Assembly (NCBI RefSeq): GCF_035946055.1
Contig: NZ_CP108364.1
Location: forward strand, 2,728,001-2,792,000
Source of the DNA: Streptomyces sp. NBC_01341
GTDB lineage: Bacteria; Actinomycetota; Actinomycetes; Streptomycetales; Streptomycetaceae
Reading direction: 5' to 3'
DNA: 64,000 nt
Shown: positions 36,712 to 45,421 of the stretch, in pieces
Position numbering within the stretch: the first letter of the stretch is position 1
Layout of the letters: the number at the start of each line of letters is the position of its first letter
The notes under the pieces: generated by a model
Seen by the model: only the letters and a program-made list of their open reading frames with translations
The model's database searches: none
Told to the model about the DNA's origin: nothing
Program-made: the position numbers and the translations under genes

Positions 36712-39333
36712 TCAGTACATGCTCAGCAGCTGGTCCACGGAGAGTTCCGGGGCCGGCTCCCCGTCCGGCAGCGCCAGCTCGAACCACACCGTCTTGCCGC
36801 GCGGGGTGCGCCGCGATCCCCATGCGGCGCTGAGCAGTCCGACCAGTTGCAGGCCGCGCCCGCCCTCGTCGGTGTCGCGTGCCCGCCGGCGCCGCGGCTG
36901 GACCAGCCCCGCGTCCCAGACCTCGCACACGAGGGTGCGGTCACGCAGCAGCCTCAGGCGGATCTCGCCCTCGCCGTAGCGCAGGGCGTTGGTGACGAGT
37001 TCGCTGACGAGCAGTTCGGTGGTGTCCACCAGGTCGTCGAGGTCCCAGGCGCTGAGCTGTTCACGGGCCAGTTCGCGGGCACGGCCGACGGAACGCGGTT
37101 CGCGCGGCAGCCGCCAGTCGCCCACCGCGTCCGTCTCCAGCCCCTGGATACGCGCCATCAGCAGGGCGATGTCGTCCTCGCCGTGGCGGGTGTGCAGGGT
37201 CGTCAGCACGTGGTCGCAGACGTCCTCCAGCTGTTGCGACGGATCGGCGAGTGCCTGCCGGAACGCCTGGAGCCCCTCGTCGAGGGGGTGGTCCCGGGAC
37301 TCCACGAGCCCGTCGGTGTAGAGGGCGAGGAGGGAGCCCTCCTTGAGCTCGATCTCGACCTCCTCGAAGGGCTCGCCGCCGACGCCCAGGGGCATGCCGG
37401 GCGGCACTTCGAGCAGCTGGGGCGGCTCGCCGGGCTCGGCGACCACGGGCGGCAGGTGGCCGGCGTTGGCGAAGGTGCACCGCCGGGTGACCGGGTCGTA
37501 CACCGCGTACACGCAGGTCGCCAGATACACCTCGGAGAGGTCGGCCTCGCGCGACTTGTGGGCGACGCGCGAGGGCCACTGGGCGCCGCCGCCCGCGCCG
37601 AAGCCGTCGCTCCGCTCGCCACCGCCGGGGGTGCCCAGGCCGCGCGCGACCTCGTCCAGGGCGGAGAGCACCTCGGCGGGCTCCAGGTCCAGGAGGGCCA
37701 GGGTGCGTACGGCGGTGCGCAGTTCGCCCATGGCGACGGCGGCCCGCAGTCCACGGCCCATCACGTCGCCGACGACCAGGGCCGTGCGATGGCCGGGCAG
37801 CTCGATCACGTCGAACCAGTCGCCGCCGACCTCGGTGGCGGTGTTGCCGGGGAGGTACCGGCAGGCGATGTCGAGACCGGCCGCCTCGGGGTCGCCGGGC
37901 GGCAGCAGGCTGCGCTGGAGGATCAGCGCCCGCTCGTGCTCGCGGCGGTAGAGGCGGGCGTTGTCGATGCACACGGCGGCGCGGGCGGCGAGTTCGGTGG
38001 CCAGGGCCCGGTCCCGTTCGCCGAAGGGCTCGCTGCCCTTGGTGCGGGAGAACTGGACGAGGCCGACGACCACGTCGTGCGCGACCATCGGCACCGCGAG
38101 GGTGGAGTGGACGAAGCCGCGTTCGTCCCCGGGCACGGCCTCGACGCGGCCGGTGTGCAGGGCGACGGCACAGGGCGAGTGGAACGGGAAGCGGTGGACC
38201 GAGCCGAGGGCGGGCTCCCCGCCGTCGGCGCCGGAGGCCCGGTCTGCTTCCGCGCCGGGTCCGTCCGCCGTGCCGGGAAGGACGCCGGACGCGTCGGAGA
38301 CCGCGCTGGCGTGGGCGACCCGGCGCAGCTCGGCCGAGCCGGTACCGGGCTCCTGGTGCCCGCCCCAACTGGAGGGCGAGGCCTCCTCCCCGGTGAGCAG
38401 TCCCTGGTACAGGTCGACGGAAGCGATGTCGCAGAAGCCGGGCACGGCGACGTCGAGCAGTTCCCTGGCGGTCGTCTCCAGGTCCAGGGAGTTGCCGATG
38501 CGCGCGCTGGCCTCGTTGAGCAGGGCCAGATTGCGCCGCGCGCTGGCGGCCTCGCGGGCGGCGATGTGCCGTTGCGTGACGTCGGTGGCCAGCCCGGCGA
38601 CGCCGATGGGGCGCCCGGATCCGCTGTGCACCCGGTAGAGGTTCATGGACCAGTGGCGGCGGCCGATGCCACCGGGAGGGGCGCCGACGAGCTGCAGATC
38701 GGTGACGGAGTCGCCCGTCTCCAGGACGCGCCGCAGCGTGGCGGAGAGCCGATCCGCCTCGGGCCTGGACAGGTAGTCGTCCACGGTGCGTCCGCGGTGG
38801 TCGTCCGCCTCGCCCCCGAAGACCGTGGCGAACCGCTGGTTGGCCCGTACGACGGTGAAATCGGTGCCGAAGAGAACGAACCCGAAGGGAGATTGGCCGA
38901 ATATCGCCTGCGAGGCGGCCAGGTCCGTCTCGACCCGGCGCAGTGCGCGGACATCCACGACGATGCAGAGCGCGGCCCGCTCCCCCGCCCCCGTGAGGCT
39001 GGGCATGACGTAGATCTCGGCGAGACCGCTCGTCCCGTTCTCGCCCGGGACACGGAACGGGACCAGGCCCGTCCACTCCTTGCCGTCGAGGATCTCGCCG
39101 ACGCGCCTGTGGGCGTCGGGGCGCAGCTCGGCGGGCATGAACGCCTCGACCGGGTCCCTGCCCACCACCTCGTCGGAGGCCATGCCGAAGAGGCCGGCGG
39201 CCCGCCGGCTCCACTGCTCGATCAGCCCGTCCGCCCCGATCGAGAAGGAGGCGATCCTGATGTATTCGTAGATCGAGCCAGGCGGGCGGCTCTGCCACAC
39301 GACGTCGCCCGCTGTCCCAGGTATCTCGCTCAC
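36712..39333 (-). CDS. PAS-PAS-GAF-SpoIIE phosphatase-HATPase signalling protein
   Basis: 873 aa cytoplasmic protein. PAS domains lie at ~15-130 (FSIGADGLIEQWSRRAAGLFG) and ~135-255 (DFTVVRANQRFATVFGG), a GAF at ~265-445 and a PP2C/SpoIIE phosphatase at ~465-690 (GGDWFDVIELPGHRTALVVGDVMGRG, ALYTDGLVESRD). A C-terminal HATPase_c anti-sigma-like kinase domain spans ~715-860 (ELVTNALRYGEGEI, DEGGRGLQLV). Such proteins adjust sigma-factor partner switching by dephosphorylating anti-anti-sigma factors. Partners are not encoded nearby. Confidence 0.92.
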   Translation of the reverse strand: MSEIPGTAGDVVWQSRPPGSIYEYIRIASFSIGADGLIEQWSRRAAGLFGMASDEVVGRDPVEAFMPAELRPDAHRRVGEILDGKEWTGLVPFRVPGENGTSGLAEIYVMPSLTGAGERAALCIVVDVRALRRVETDLAASQAIFGQSPFGFVLFGTDFTVVRANQRFATVFGGEADDHRGRTVDDYLSRPEADRLSATLRRVLETGDSVTDLQLVGAPPGGIGRRHWSMNLYRVHSGSGRPIGVAGLATDVTQRHIAAREAASARRNLALLNEASARIGNSLDLETTARELLDVAVPGFCDIASVDLYQGLLTGEEASPSSWGGHQEPGTGSAELRRVAHASAVSDASGVLPGTADGPGAEADRASGADGGEPALGSVHRFPFHSPCAVALHTGRVEAVPGDERGFVHSTLAVPMVAHDVVVGLVQFSRTKGSEPFGERDRALATELAARAAVCIDNARLYRREHERALILQRSLLPPGDPEAAGLDIACRYLPGNTATEVGGDWFDVIELPGHRTALVVGDVMGRGLRAAVAMGELRTAVRTLALLDLEPAEVLSALDEVARGLGTPGGGERSDGFGAGGGAQWPSRVAHKSREADLSEVYLATCVYAVYDPVTRRCTFANAGHLPPVVAEPGEPPQLLEVPPGMPLGVGGEPFEEVEIELKEGSLLALYTDGLVESRDHPLDEGLQAFRQALADPSQQLEDVCDHVLTTLHTRHGEDDIALLMARIQGLETDAVGDWRLPREPRSVGRARELAREQLSAWDLDDLVDTTELLVSELVTNALRYGEGEIRLRLLRDRTLVCEVWDAGLVQPRRRRARDTDEGGRGLQLVGLLSAAWGSRRTPRGKTVWFELALPDGEPAPELSVDQLLSMY

Positions 39334-39493
39334 GCGACCGTCCCCTCCAGCTCACACACCGGACCGGTCCTGCCCGCAGTATTCAGCACTACGAGCCATA
39401 CCGGCACGGCGTTCACGATCACAGCACGGTCTCAGTCCCTTTCAGCCAGGTCCTGCCCGACCTCCGGTGATCGCTGTGCGTCCCTCCCCACTC

Positions 39494-39925
39494 CTAACCA
39501 GGCAGAGGGAGCTCGAACCACACCGTCTTGCCGCTCTTTCCGCGCCGGGTCCCCCAGCGGCGTGCGGAACAAGCCACGAGCTGCAGTCCGCGCCCTCCCT
39601 CGTCCTCGGGTCCGGCCGCGCGTTCGGTGGTGGGTGCGTCCGGAACCGGATCGGAGACTTCCACCAGCAGACCCCGCCCGTCGTCCCGCGCGCCGGGTCC
39701 GTCGCCCCGGTGGTGCGGTCGCACGAGCCGGACACCGATGGGGCCGGACGCGTGCCGCAGTGAGTTGGTCACCAGCTCACTGACGAGCAGGACGGCGATG
39801 TCCCCCAACCCGCCGTTGTACCCCCACTGGTGCAGCGCGTCACGGACCGCGTGCCTGGCGGTGCGCACGGAGCCCGGCGCCGCCGGAAAGCTCCATTCGG
39901 CACAGTCGCCGTCGGTGTCGGTCAC
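39494..39925 (-). CDS. Stand-alone HATPase (RsbW-like) regulatory protein
   Basis: 143 aa from GTG at 39925 (GGGAAG 8 nt upstream). An HATPase_c fold with the N-box LLVSELVTNSLRHASGPI and the G-box EGGRGLQLVACSARRWGTR. It is similar along its length to the C-terminal domain of the SpoIIE protein 160 bp downstream (both end with KTVWFEL). Likely an anti-sigma-factor serine kinase or a degenerate relative; the partner is unknown. Confidence 0.88.
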   Translation of the reverse strand: MTDTDGDCAEWSFPAAPGSVRTARHAVRDALHQWGYNGGLGDIAVLLVSELVTNSLRHASGPIGVRLVRPHHRGDGPGARDDGRGLLVEVSDPVPDAPTTERAAGPEDEGGRGLQLVACSARRWGTRRGKSGKTVWFELPLPG

Positions 39926-40221
39926 GCCGGTCACTTCCCAGGGTCGACAGCGGGGCGCACCCGCCCCCAGGGGTCCAATCGGCACATACCCGATATGTTC
40001 CGCACTTTATCGCGCGGACGATCGGGTGGGGGCGTACGGGTGTACGCGCCCCGCACGACGAGGCGGCGCGCGGTGTTGCCGACGAGCGGGGCGCGCGGGA
40101 GCGTTCCGCGGGCGAGCGCCCGGGCAGGCGCCCTGTGGGCCGGCACGTGGCGAGACGCCCCACGAGCGGGCAAGGGAGAGAGGCGCGGGGGAGCGTGCGA
40201 AAGGGGCCGGCCGGGCCTCCG

Positions 40222-40626
40222 TCAGGCGTCCGGCGTCCCGCGCAGGCGGCGTACGGCCTCGGCCACGGCGGGGCGGTCCTGGTCCAGCCAGTCGACGGTG
40301 TCCGCCTCCCCCGCGTCGAGCCAGCGCAGCTCGTCGTGGTCCTCCAGGGGGCTGGGCTCGCCCGACACCAGCCGGACCATCCACACGCGCAGCACGTAGC
40401 CGGGTTTCAGCGGCCACTCCCCCGGGATGCGCTCCAGGGGCTGCGCCTCCACACCGAGCTCCTCGCGCAGCTCCCGCACGAGGGCCTGCTCGCCGCTCTC
40501 GCCCGGTTCCAGCTTGCCGCCCGGAAGCTCCCAGCGGCCGGCGAGCTCGGGCGGGGCGCTGCGCCGGGCGGCCAGGAGCCGCCCTCCGTCACAGACGGCC
40601 CCTGCCACCACCACGGAATCACTCAT
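40222..40626 (-). CDS. Nudix (MutT-like) hydrolase
   Basis: 134 aa. The Nudix box reads GGKLEPGESGEQALVRELREELGV, matching GX5EX7REUXEEXGU exactly and shown here in pieces: GGKLEPGESGEQ then ALVRELREELGV. The WELPGG lead-in and short length fit MutT-type (d)NTP pyrophosphatases that clean up oxidised nucleotides. The substrate cannot be fixed by sequence. Spaced 33 bp from the SPOR-like gene, same orientation. Confidence 0.9.
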   Translation of the reverse strand: MSDSVVVAGAVCDGGRLLAARRSAPPELAGRWELPGGKLEPGESGEQALVRELREELGVEAQPLERIPGEWPLKPGYVLRVWMVRLVSGEPSPLEDHDELRWLDAGEADTVDWLDQDRPAVAEAVRRLRGTPDA

Positions 40627-40658
40627 GCGCCGGAGCGTAGCCGGTGGGCTCCCGCTCG

Positions 40659-40841
40659 CTACGGGCGCGCGCTCCTGCCGGAGCGTTCCACCCAGTAGAG
40701 CTGCTTGTGCCCATGACGGTCCAGGCCGTCGGCGATCTTCTGTGCCTCGTCCTGCGTCGCATAGCGGCCGACGCGATACCTGTTGCCGTTGTCGTCCTGT
40801 CTGATGACCAGCCAGGGGAGCACGGCACCGCTCTCGGTCAT
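40659..40841 (-). CDS. Small SPOR-like protein
   Basis: 60 aa from ATG at 40841, preceded by GGGGAGGAAC. The sequence LPWLVIRQDDNGNRYRVGRYATQDEAQKIADGL has the beta-alpha-beta pattern of SPOR-domain proteins. No signal peptide. The frame is open for 50 codons upstream, but the strong ribosome-binding site decides this start. Function unknown. Confidence 0.75.
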   Translation of the reverse strand: MTESGAVLPWLVIRQDDNGNRYRVGRYATQDEAQKIADGLDRHGHKQLYWVERSGRSARP

Positions 40842-40996
40842 GCCGTTCCTCCCCAGCATCTCGCCCCTCTCCCCACTGCCGTGCACGTTTCTAAGGATCC
40901 CCAGGAAACCGCAGTACGCATATGCCCGAGCGTACGCCTGACCTTCACTCAGCGGATGCGAGTTTGCACAATGAGACACCTGTCCGGCCACACCGA

Positions 40997-41026
40997 CGGG
41001 GGCGCACTCGGTCGAGTGCGCCCCCG
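40997..41026. terminator. Terminator hairpin
   Basis: Near-perfect stem CGGGGGCGCACTC and complement with a GGTC centre, 10 bp beyond the permease stop. Confidence 0.88.
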
Positions 41027-41036
41027 ATTCCTCGGT

Positions 41037-42767
41037 TCAGCCCGCCGGGGTGACCGGTGTGCGCACCGTCGGCATCGGCAGCACCACCGGCCCGCTGCCG
41101 GTCTCCCTGCGGCAGACGTCACCGCACTCCGCGTCCAGCGAGCAGCACAGTGAGCAGATGGGGCCCGACCGGACCGGGCAGTCGGCGATGTCCGGCAGCT
41201 CGTAGTCGGTCTCGCACACCGCGCAGGTGTGCGTGGCGGTGATGTCGGCGGTCTCGACACCCGGGCCGTTCACCGGGTTCGGCCGGGCCAGGTAGTACCT
41301 CCCCTTCGTGAGCCACGCGATCAACGGGCACAGGACGAGGGAGAGTCCGGCCGCGATGAAGGTGGAGAACGCCTCGGCGTACCGGCCGAACAGTCCGAAG
41401 AAGGCGAGGATCGAGACGGTCGAGGCGATCACCATCGCCCCGAAGCCCGCCGGGTTGACCGCGTAAAGGTAGGCGCGCTTGAACTCGATGTAGCGCGGGC
41501 TCAGTCCGATGCGCTTGTTGATGACCAGGTCGGCGGCGACGGCCACGATCCAGGCGATGCCCACGTTGGAGTAGAAGCCCAGCAGCTTGTTCAGGGCCGC
41601 GAACATGTTCATCTCCATCAGCGTCAGCGCGATGACGAGGTTGAGGAAGATGTACCAGACCCGGCCGGGGTGCTTGTGCGTGATCCGGGAGAAGAAGTTC
41701 GACCAGGACAGTGAACCGCTGTAGGCGTTGGTCACGTTGATCTTGATCTGGGAGACGATCACGAACACCGCCGCCGCGGGGAGCGCGAAGGATCCGAGCC
41801 ACGGCTTCAGCGCCTCGATCTGCGGGGCGATCGGTTCCAGGGCGTGGGTCCTGCCGACCGCTTCCAGTGCCACGAAGGCCAGGAACGCCCCGCCGAGCTG
41901 CTTCGCGGCCCCGATGACGACCCATCCGGGGCCTGCGGCGAGGACCGCGAGGTTCCACCGCCGCTTGTTGGCCTCCGTCCTGGCCGGCATGAAGCGCAGG
42001 TAGTCCGCCTGCTCACCGATCTGGGCGATGAGCGAGAGCGCGACACCCGTGCCCAGCCCGAAGGCGATCCAGGAGAAGCCGGAGCCGGCACCCTCCGTAC
42101 CACCGAAGGAGCTGAACGCCCCCCAGGCGTCCGGGGCTTCGAAGGCGAGCACCAGGAACGGCAGTACCATCCCGATGATCCACACCGGCTGCGTCCACGC
42201 CTGCACCCTGGCCAGCGCGCCCATGCCCCGGAAGACGATGGGGATCACGATCAGCGTCGTGATCAGGTACCCGGCCTCGACGGGCAGTCCCACCGCCTGG
42301 TGCATGGCCTGCGCCATGATCGAGCCTTCGAGCGCGAAGAAGATGAAGGTGAAGGACGCGTAGATCAGCGAGGTGAGGGTCGATCCGAAGTACCCGAAGC
42401 CGGCGCCGCGGGTGACCAGGTCCATGTCCAGGCCGTACGTCGCACAGGCCCGGGCGATCGGTATGCCGGTGAGGAAGATGATCGCCGCCGCGGCCAGGAT
42501 CGAGGCGAGCCCGCTGGTGAATCCGTATGTGAAGACGATCGACGCACCGATCGCGAAGTCGGCGAGGTACGCGATCCCGCCGAGGGCCGTCCCCGCGACC
42601 GTGGAGGGCGACCAGCGCCTGAAGGAGTGCGGCGCGTAGCGGAGCGAGAAGTCCTCGCGGCTCTCGTCGGCAGCGAGTTCGGCGTAACTGCGCCTCGGCG
42701 CGTGGGGGCCGTCCGGCGGGGCCGGCTGTGACGCCTCGCCCGTCATGGGCGCTGCGATGTCCGTCAT
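41037..42767 (-). CDS. NCS1-family nucleobase permease with Cys-rich C-terminal domain
   Basis: 576 aa from ATG at 42767 (GGGAAG 7 nt upstream). About 12 helices of the CodB/NCS1 purine-cytosine transporter fold span residues ~45-490; landmarks are SPSTVAGTALGGIAYLADF and KINVTNAYSGSLSWSNF. Unlike ordinary permeases it ends in a Cys-rich module at ~512-555 (HTCAVCETDYELPD, CPVRSGPICSLCCSLDAEC, CRR), a likely metal site. From memory, similar modules link NCS1 domains to histidine kinases in proteobacteria; here no kinase follows. The GntR gene upstream may control it. Confidence 0.88.
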   Translation of the reverse strand: MTDIAAPMTGEASQPAPPDGPHAPRRSYAELAADESREDFSLRYAPHSFRRWSPSTVAGTALGGIAYLADFAIGASIVFTYGFTSGLASILAAAAIIFLTGIPIARACATYGLDMDLVTRGAGFGYFGSTLTSLIYASFTFIFFALEGSIMAQAMHQAVGLPVEAGYLITTLIVIPIVFRGMGALARVQAWTQPVWIIGMVLPFLVLAFEAPDAWGAFSSFGGTEGAGSGFSWIAFGLGTGVALSLIAQIGEQADYLRFMPARTEANKRRWNLAVLAAGPGWVVIGAAKQLGGAFLAFVALEAVGRTHALEPIAPQIEALKPWLGSFALPAAAVFVIVSQIKINVTNAYSGSLSWSNFFSRITHKHPGRVWYIFLNLVIALTLMEMNMFAALNKLLGFYSNVGIAWIVAVAADLVINKRIGLSPRYIEFKRAYLYAVNPAGFGAMVIASTVSILAFFGLFGRYAEAFSTFIAAGLSLVLCPLIAWLTKGRYYLARPNPVNGPGVETADITATHTCAVCETDYELPDIADCPVRSGPICSLCCSLDAECGDVCRRETGSGPVVLPMPTVRTPVTPAG

Positions 42768-42949
42768 CGGTGACTTCCCGTTCGTCGGTCCGGTGTGCGG
42801 GTGACGAACGGGAAGGTAGGGGCCGGACATGACAAGTCATCACGACGAGGCGTTGCCCGCCGGTTAAGAGCGGCGCGGGCGCGTTAACTCCGCGTCACGG
42901 GCGGCGGACAGCACGTCGCTCCCTGCGGTCATCACGGCCGCCACACCCG

Positions 42950-43702
42950 TCACTTGACCGGCAGATGGTAGGCGATCCGGTAGCGGTCGGCAGGGACCAC
43001 CACGTCGGCCGTCTCCACCGCCAGCCCCGAGGCGTAGTACGTCCGCCCGATGACCATCACCACGTGGCCGGGCACCCCACCGAGCGCCAGGAGTTCCTCC
43101 GCCAGGCCGGGGCGGGCACCGACCTCCTCGGCGACGTTGTCCACGACGACATCGATGGCCGCCATCCGGTCGACGACACCGCAGCCGCCCAACGGCCCCT
43201 CCTCCGGCAGCATCACCGGCGTGCGCCCCGTGACGGCGAGCGGCTCCCAGGAGGTGGACAGCATCACCGGCTCACCCGCCTCCCGGAAGACGTACCTCGT
43301 GCGCATCACGCGGTCGCCCTGCTCGATACCGAGGCGCTCGGCGACCTCGGGGCTCGCCTCCTCCTGCTCGCTGCGGGACTCCCAGGTGCCCCGCGCGCCC
43401 TCCGCCGTCTGTTCCTGGCGGAAGGGACTCGCCCCCGCCCCGTGGCGGTAGCCGGAGCGCGCGATCCGTCGCGGCACCGGCCGCTCACGCACGTACGTCC
43501 CCGAGCCCGACCGGCCCTCGACGAGCCCCTCGGCCATCAGCACCTTGCGCGCCTCCAGCGCCACGGTGTCGGAGACCCCGTACTCCTCGCGGATGCGGGC
43601 CTGCGACGGCAGGCGGGTGTGGGGCGGCAGCGCGCCGTTGACGATCTTCTCTCTGAGATCGCTCGCCACGCGCAGATAGGCGGGCTGCTCACCGAAAGGC
43701 AC
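42950..43702 (-). CDS. GntR/HutC-family regulator (UTRA domain)
   Basis: 250 aa from GTG at 43702 with GGGAG 7 nt upstream. N-terminal winged helix: PAYLRVASDLREKIVNGALP, RLPSQARIREEYGVSDTVA, GLVEGRSGSGTYV. The C-terminal effector-binding UTRA domain occupies ~95-245. It sits upstream of and co-oriented with the NCS1 permease and divergent from the chitinase gene. It is not DasR by sequence. Probable targets are the permease and itself. Confidence 0.9.
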   Translation of the reverse strand: MPFGEQPAYLRVASDLREKIVNGALPPHTRLPSQARIREEYGVSDTVALEARKVLMAEGLVEGRSGSGTYVRERPVPRRIARSGYRHGAGASPFRQEQTAEGARGTWESRSEQEEASPEVAERLGIEQGDRVMRTRYVFREAGEPVMLSTSWEPLAVTGRTPVMLPEEGPLGGCGVVDRMAAIDVVVDNVAEEVGARPGLAEELLALGGVPGHVVMVIGRTYYASGLAVETADVVVPADRYRIAYHLPVK

Positions 43703-43779
43703 AGGCCACTCCCAACAGGTTGACAGACAGCAACAGCGTTGCAACCGTGGGTTGAGAACCGCAAGCACGGGCCAGAGTT

Positions 43780-43792
43780 TCACTCGAAGTGA
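43780..43792. promoter_or_regulatory. Inverted repeat in divergent gntR/chitinase region
   Basis: TCACT-CGA-AGTGA, a 5-3-5 inverted repeat about 80 bp upstream of the gntR start. Candidate binding site for the adjacent GntR protein; not a known consensus that I can confirm. Confidence 0.35.
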
Positions 43793-43839
43793 TGATTCGA
43801 CTCCGACCAGCGCATACCCGGTCAGGCGCGCCCGGACCC

Positions 43840-43869
43840 TTGACCGCTTTTGGTCCAGACCAATACCTT
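43840..43869 (+). promoter_or_regulatory. Chitinase promoter with DasR-type element
   Basis: A -35-like TTGACC at 43840-43845 is followed by TGGTCCAGACCA at 43851-43862, which differs at one base from the core TGGTCTAGACCA of the DasR-responsive element. It equals the 12 bp repeat unit described for Streptomyces chitinase promoters. This predicts repression by DasR and induction by chitin-derived GlcNAc. Confidence 0.75.
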
Positions 43870-43964
43870 CCTGTGCACAGCACGGCTCCCGCTGCCCTCG
43901 GGCACCGGAACACCCGGGCCCGCCGCCCGGACCCCATCCCGGCACACGCACAGGAACGAGCCCC

Positions 43965-45320
43965 ATGCGTCGAAGAACCCTGACCGGACTGACCACCGCG
44001 GCCTGCGCCCTCACCCTGCTGGCCGGCCTAGCCCCCGCGGCGACCGCCGAAGGCAGCGGCCACGACCGCGGCGCGGGCCACCACGACCGCGCGTACCGCA
44101 GCGTCGGCTACTTCACCCAATGGGGTGTCTACGGGCGCGACTTCCAGGTCAAGGACCTGGACACCAGCGGCGCCGCGGGCAGGCTCACCCACATCAACTA
44201 CGCCTTCGGCAACGTCAGCCCCGAAGGCACCTGCTTCACCGGCAACGTGCCCGGCGAGGCCGACGCCTGGGCGGACTACGCCCGTCCGCTGGACGACGCC
44301 GGGTCCGTGGACGGCGTCGGCGACACCGAGAACCAGCCACTCGCGGGCAACTTCAACCAGCTCCGCGAGCTCAAGGCCGCCCACCCCGGCCTCAAGGTGA
44401 TGATCTCCCTCGGTGGCTGGAGCTGGTCCACCCACTTCTCGGACGCCGCGCGGACCGCGGCCTCGCGCAAGGCGCTCGTCTCGTCGTGCATCGACCTGTA
44501 CATCAAGGGCAACCTGCCCGTCGACGGAACGCGCGGCGGCGAGGGCGCGGCCGCGGGCCTCTTCGACGGCATCGACCTCGACTGGGAGTGGCCCGGCTCG
44601 GCCGGCGACACGGACACGGTCTACCGCCCCGAGGACAAGCGGAACTTCACCGCCCTGGTGCACGAGTTCCGCACACAGCTCGACGCCTACGCGAAGAACG
44701 GCCGCAAGGGGAAGAGCAAGCCGAAGCACTACGAGCTCTCCGCCTTCGTCCCCACCGCGCCCGCCAAGATCGACGCCGGCTTCGACGTGCCGCGCATCAT
44801 GCGGGACTTCGACTTCGTGAACCTCCAGGGTTACGACTTCCACGTCTCCGGCGAGGCGACGACGGCCCAGCAGTCCGCGCTCCGCGCCACGGGCGACTTC
44901 AGCGTCGACCAGACGGTCCGTGACTGGCTCAGACGCGGCGCCCCGGCCCGCAAACTGGTGATGGGCATGCCCTTCTACGGCCAGGGCTGGACCGGCGTCA
45001 CCGGTGGCGGCGACGGACTCGGGCAGCCCGCGACCGGACCCGCGCCCGCCACCTGGGCCGCCGGTTACGAGGACTACAAGGCCCTCAAGAAGCTGGCCGA
45101 ATCCGGCGCGTACAAGGTGCACCGGGACGTCAGAAACGGCCACGCCTGGCTGTTCGACGGCACGACCCTGTGGACCTACGACGACCCGCAGGTGCTGCGC
45201 GCCAAGACCTCGTACATCCGCGAACGCGGGCTCGGCGGGGCGATGTTCTGGTCGCTGGACGGCGACACGGACGACGGCGAGCTGATGGCCGCGGTCGCCC
45301 GCGGTCTCGGACGCCGCTGA
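43965..45320 (+). CDS. Secreted GH18 chitinase
   Basis: 451 aa from ATG at 43965 (AGGAAC upstream). Residues 1-29 form a signal peptide (MRRRTLTGLTTAACALTLL, AATA cleavage). A single family 18 TIM barrel follows, beginning RSVGYFTQWGVYGRDF. The catalytic motif FDGIDLDWEW has proton-donor E208. Other landmarks are KVMISLGGWSWS, MGMPFYGQGW and GAMFWSLDGDT. No chitin-binding or fibronectin module is attached. A DasR-type operator precedes it and a perfect terminator follows. Confidence 0.95.
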   Translation: MRRRTLTGLTTAACALTLLAGLAPAATAEGSGHDRGAGHHDRAYRSVGYFTQWGVYGRDFQVKDLDTSGAAGRLTHINYAFGNVSPEGTCFTGNVPGEADAWADYARPLDDAGSVDGVGDTENQPLAGNFNQLRELKAAHPGLKVMISLGGWSWSTHFSDAARTAASRKALVSSCIDLYIKGNLPVDGTRGGEGAAAGLFDGIDLDWEWPGSAGDTDTVYRPEDKRNFTALVHEFRTQLDAYAKNGRKGKSKPKHYELSAFVPTAPAKIDAGFDVPRIMRDFDFVNLQGYDFHVSGEATTAQQSALRATGDFSVDQTVRDWLRRGAPARKLVMGMPFYGQGWTGVTGGGDGLGQPATGPAPATWAAGYEDYKALKKLAESGAYKVHRDVRNGHAWLFDGTTLWTYDDPQVLRAKTSYIRERGLGGAMFWSLDGDTDDGELMAAVARGLGRR

Positions 45321-45330
45321 CGGACAGGGC

Positions 45331-45374
45331 GGGTGAGGGGCGCACGGGGCGGTCGTCCCGTGCGCCCCTCACCC
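45331..45374. terminator. Chitinase terminator
   Basis: Perfect 18 bp stem beginning GGGTGAGGGGCGCACGGG, loop of 8 nt, starting 10 bp after the chitinase stop. Confidence 0.92.
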
Positions 45375-45421
45375 CGAGTCCGACTGGATCACGGGCACCG
45401 CGCGGCCATAGGTTCGTCCCC

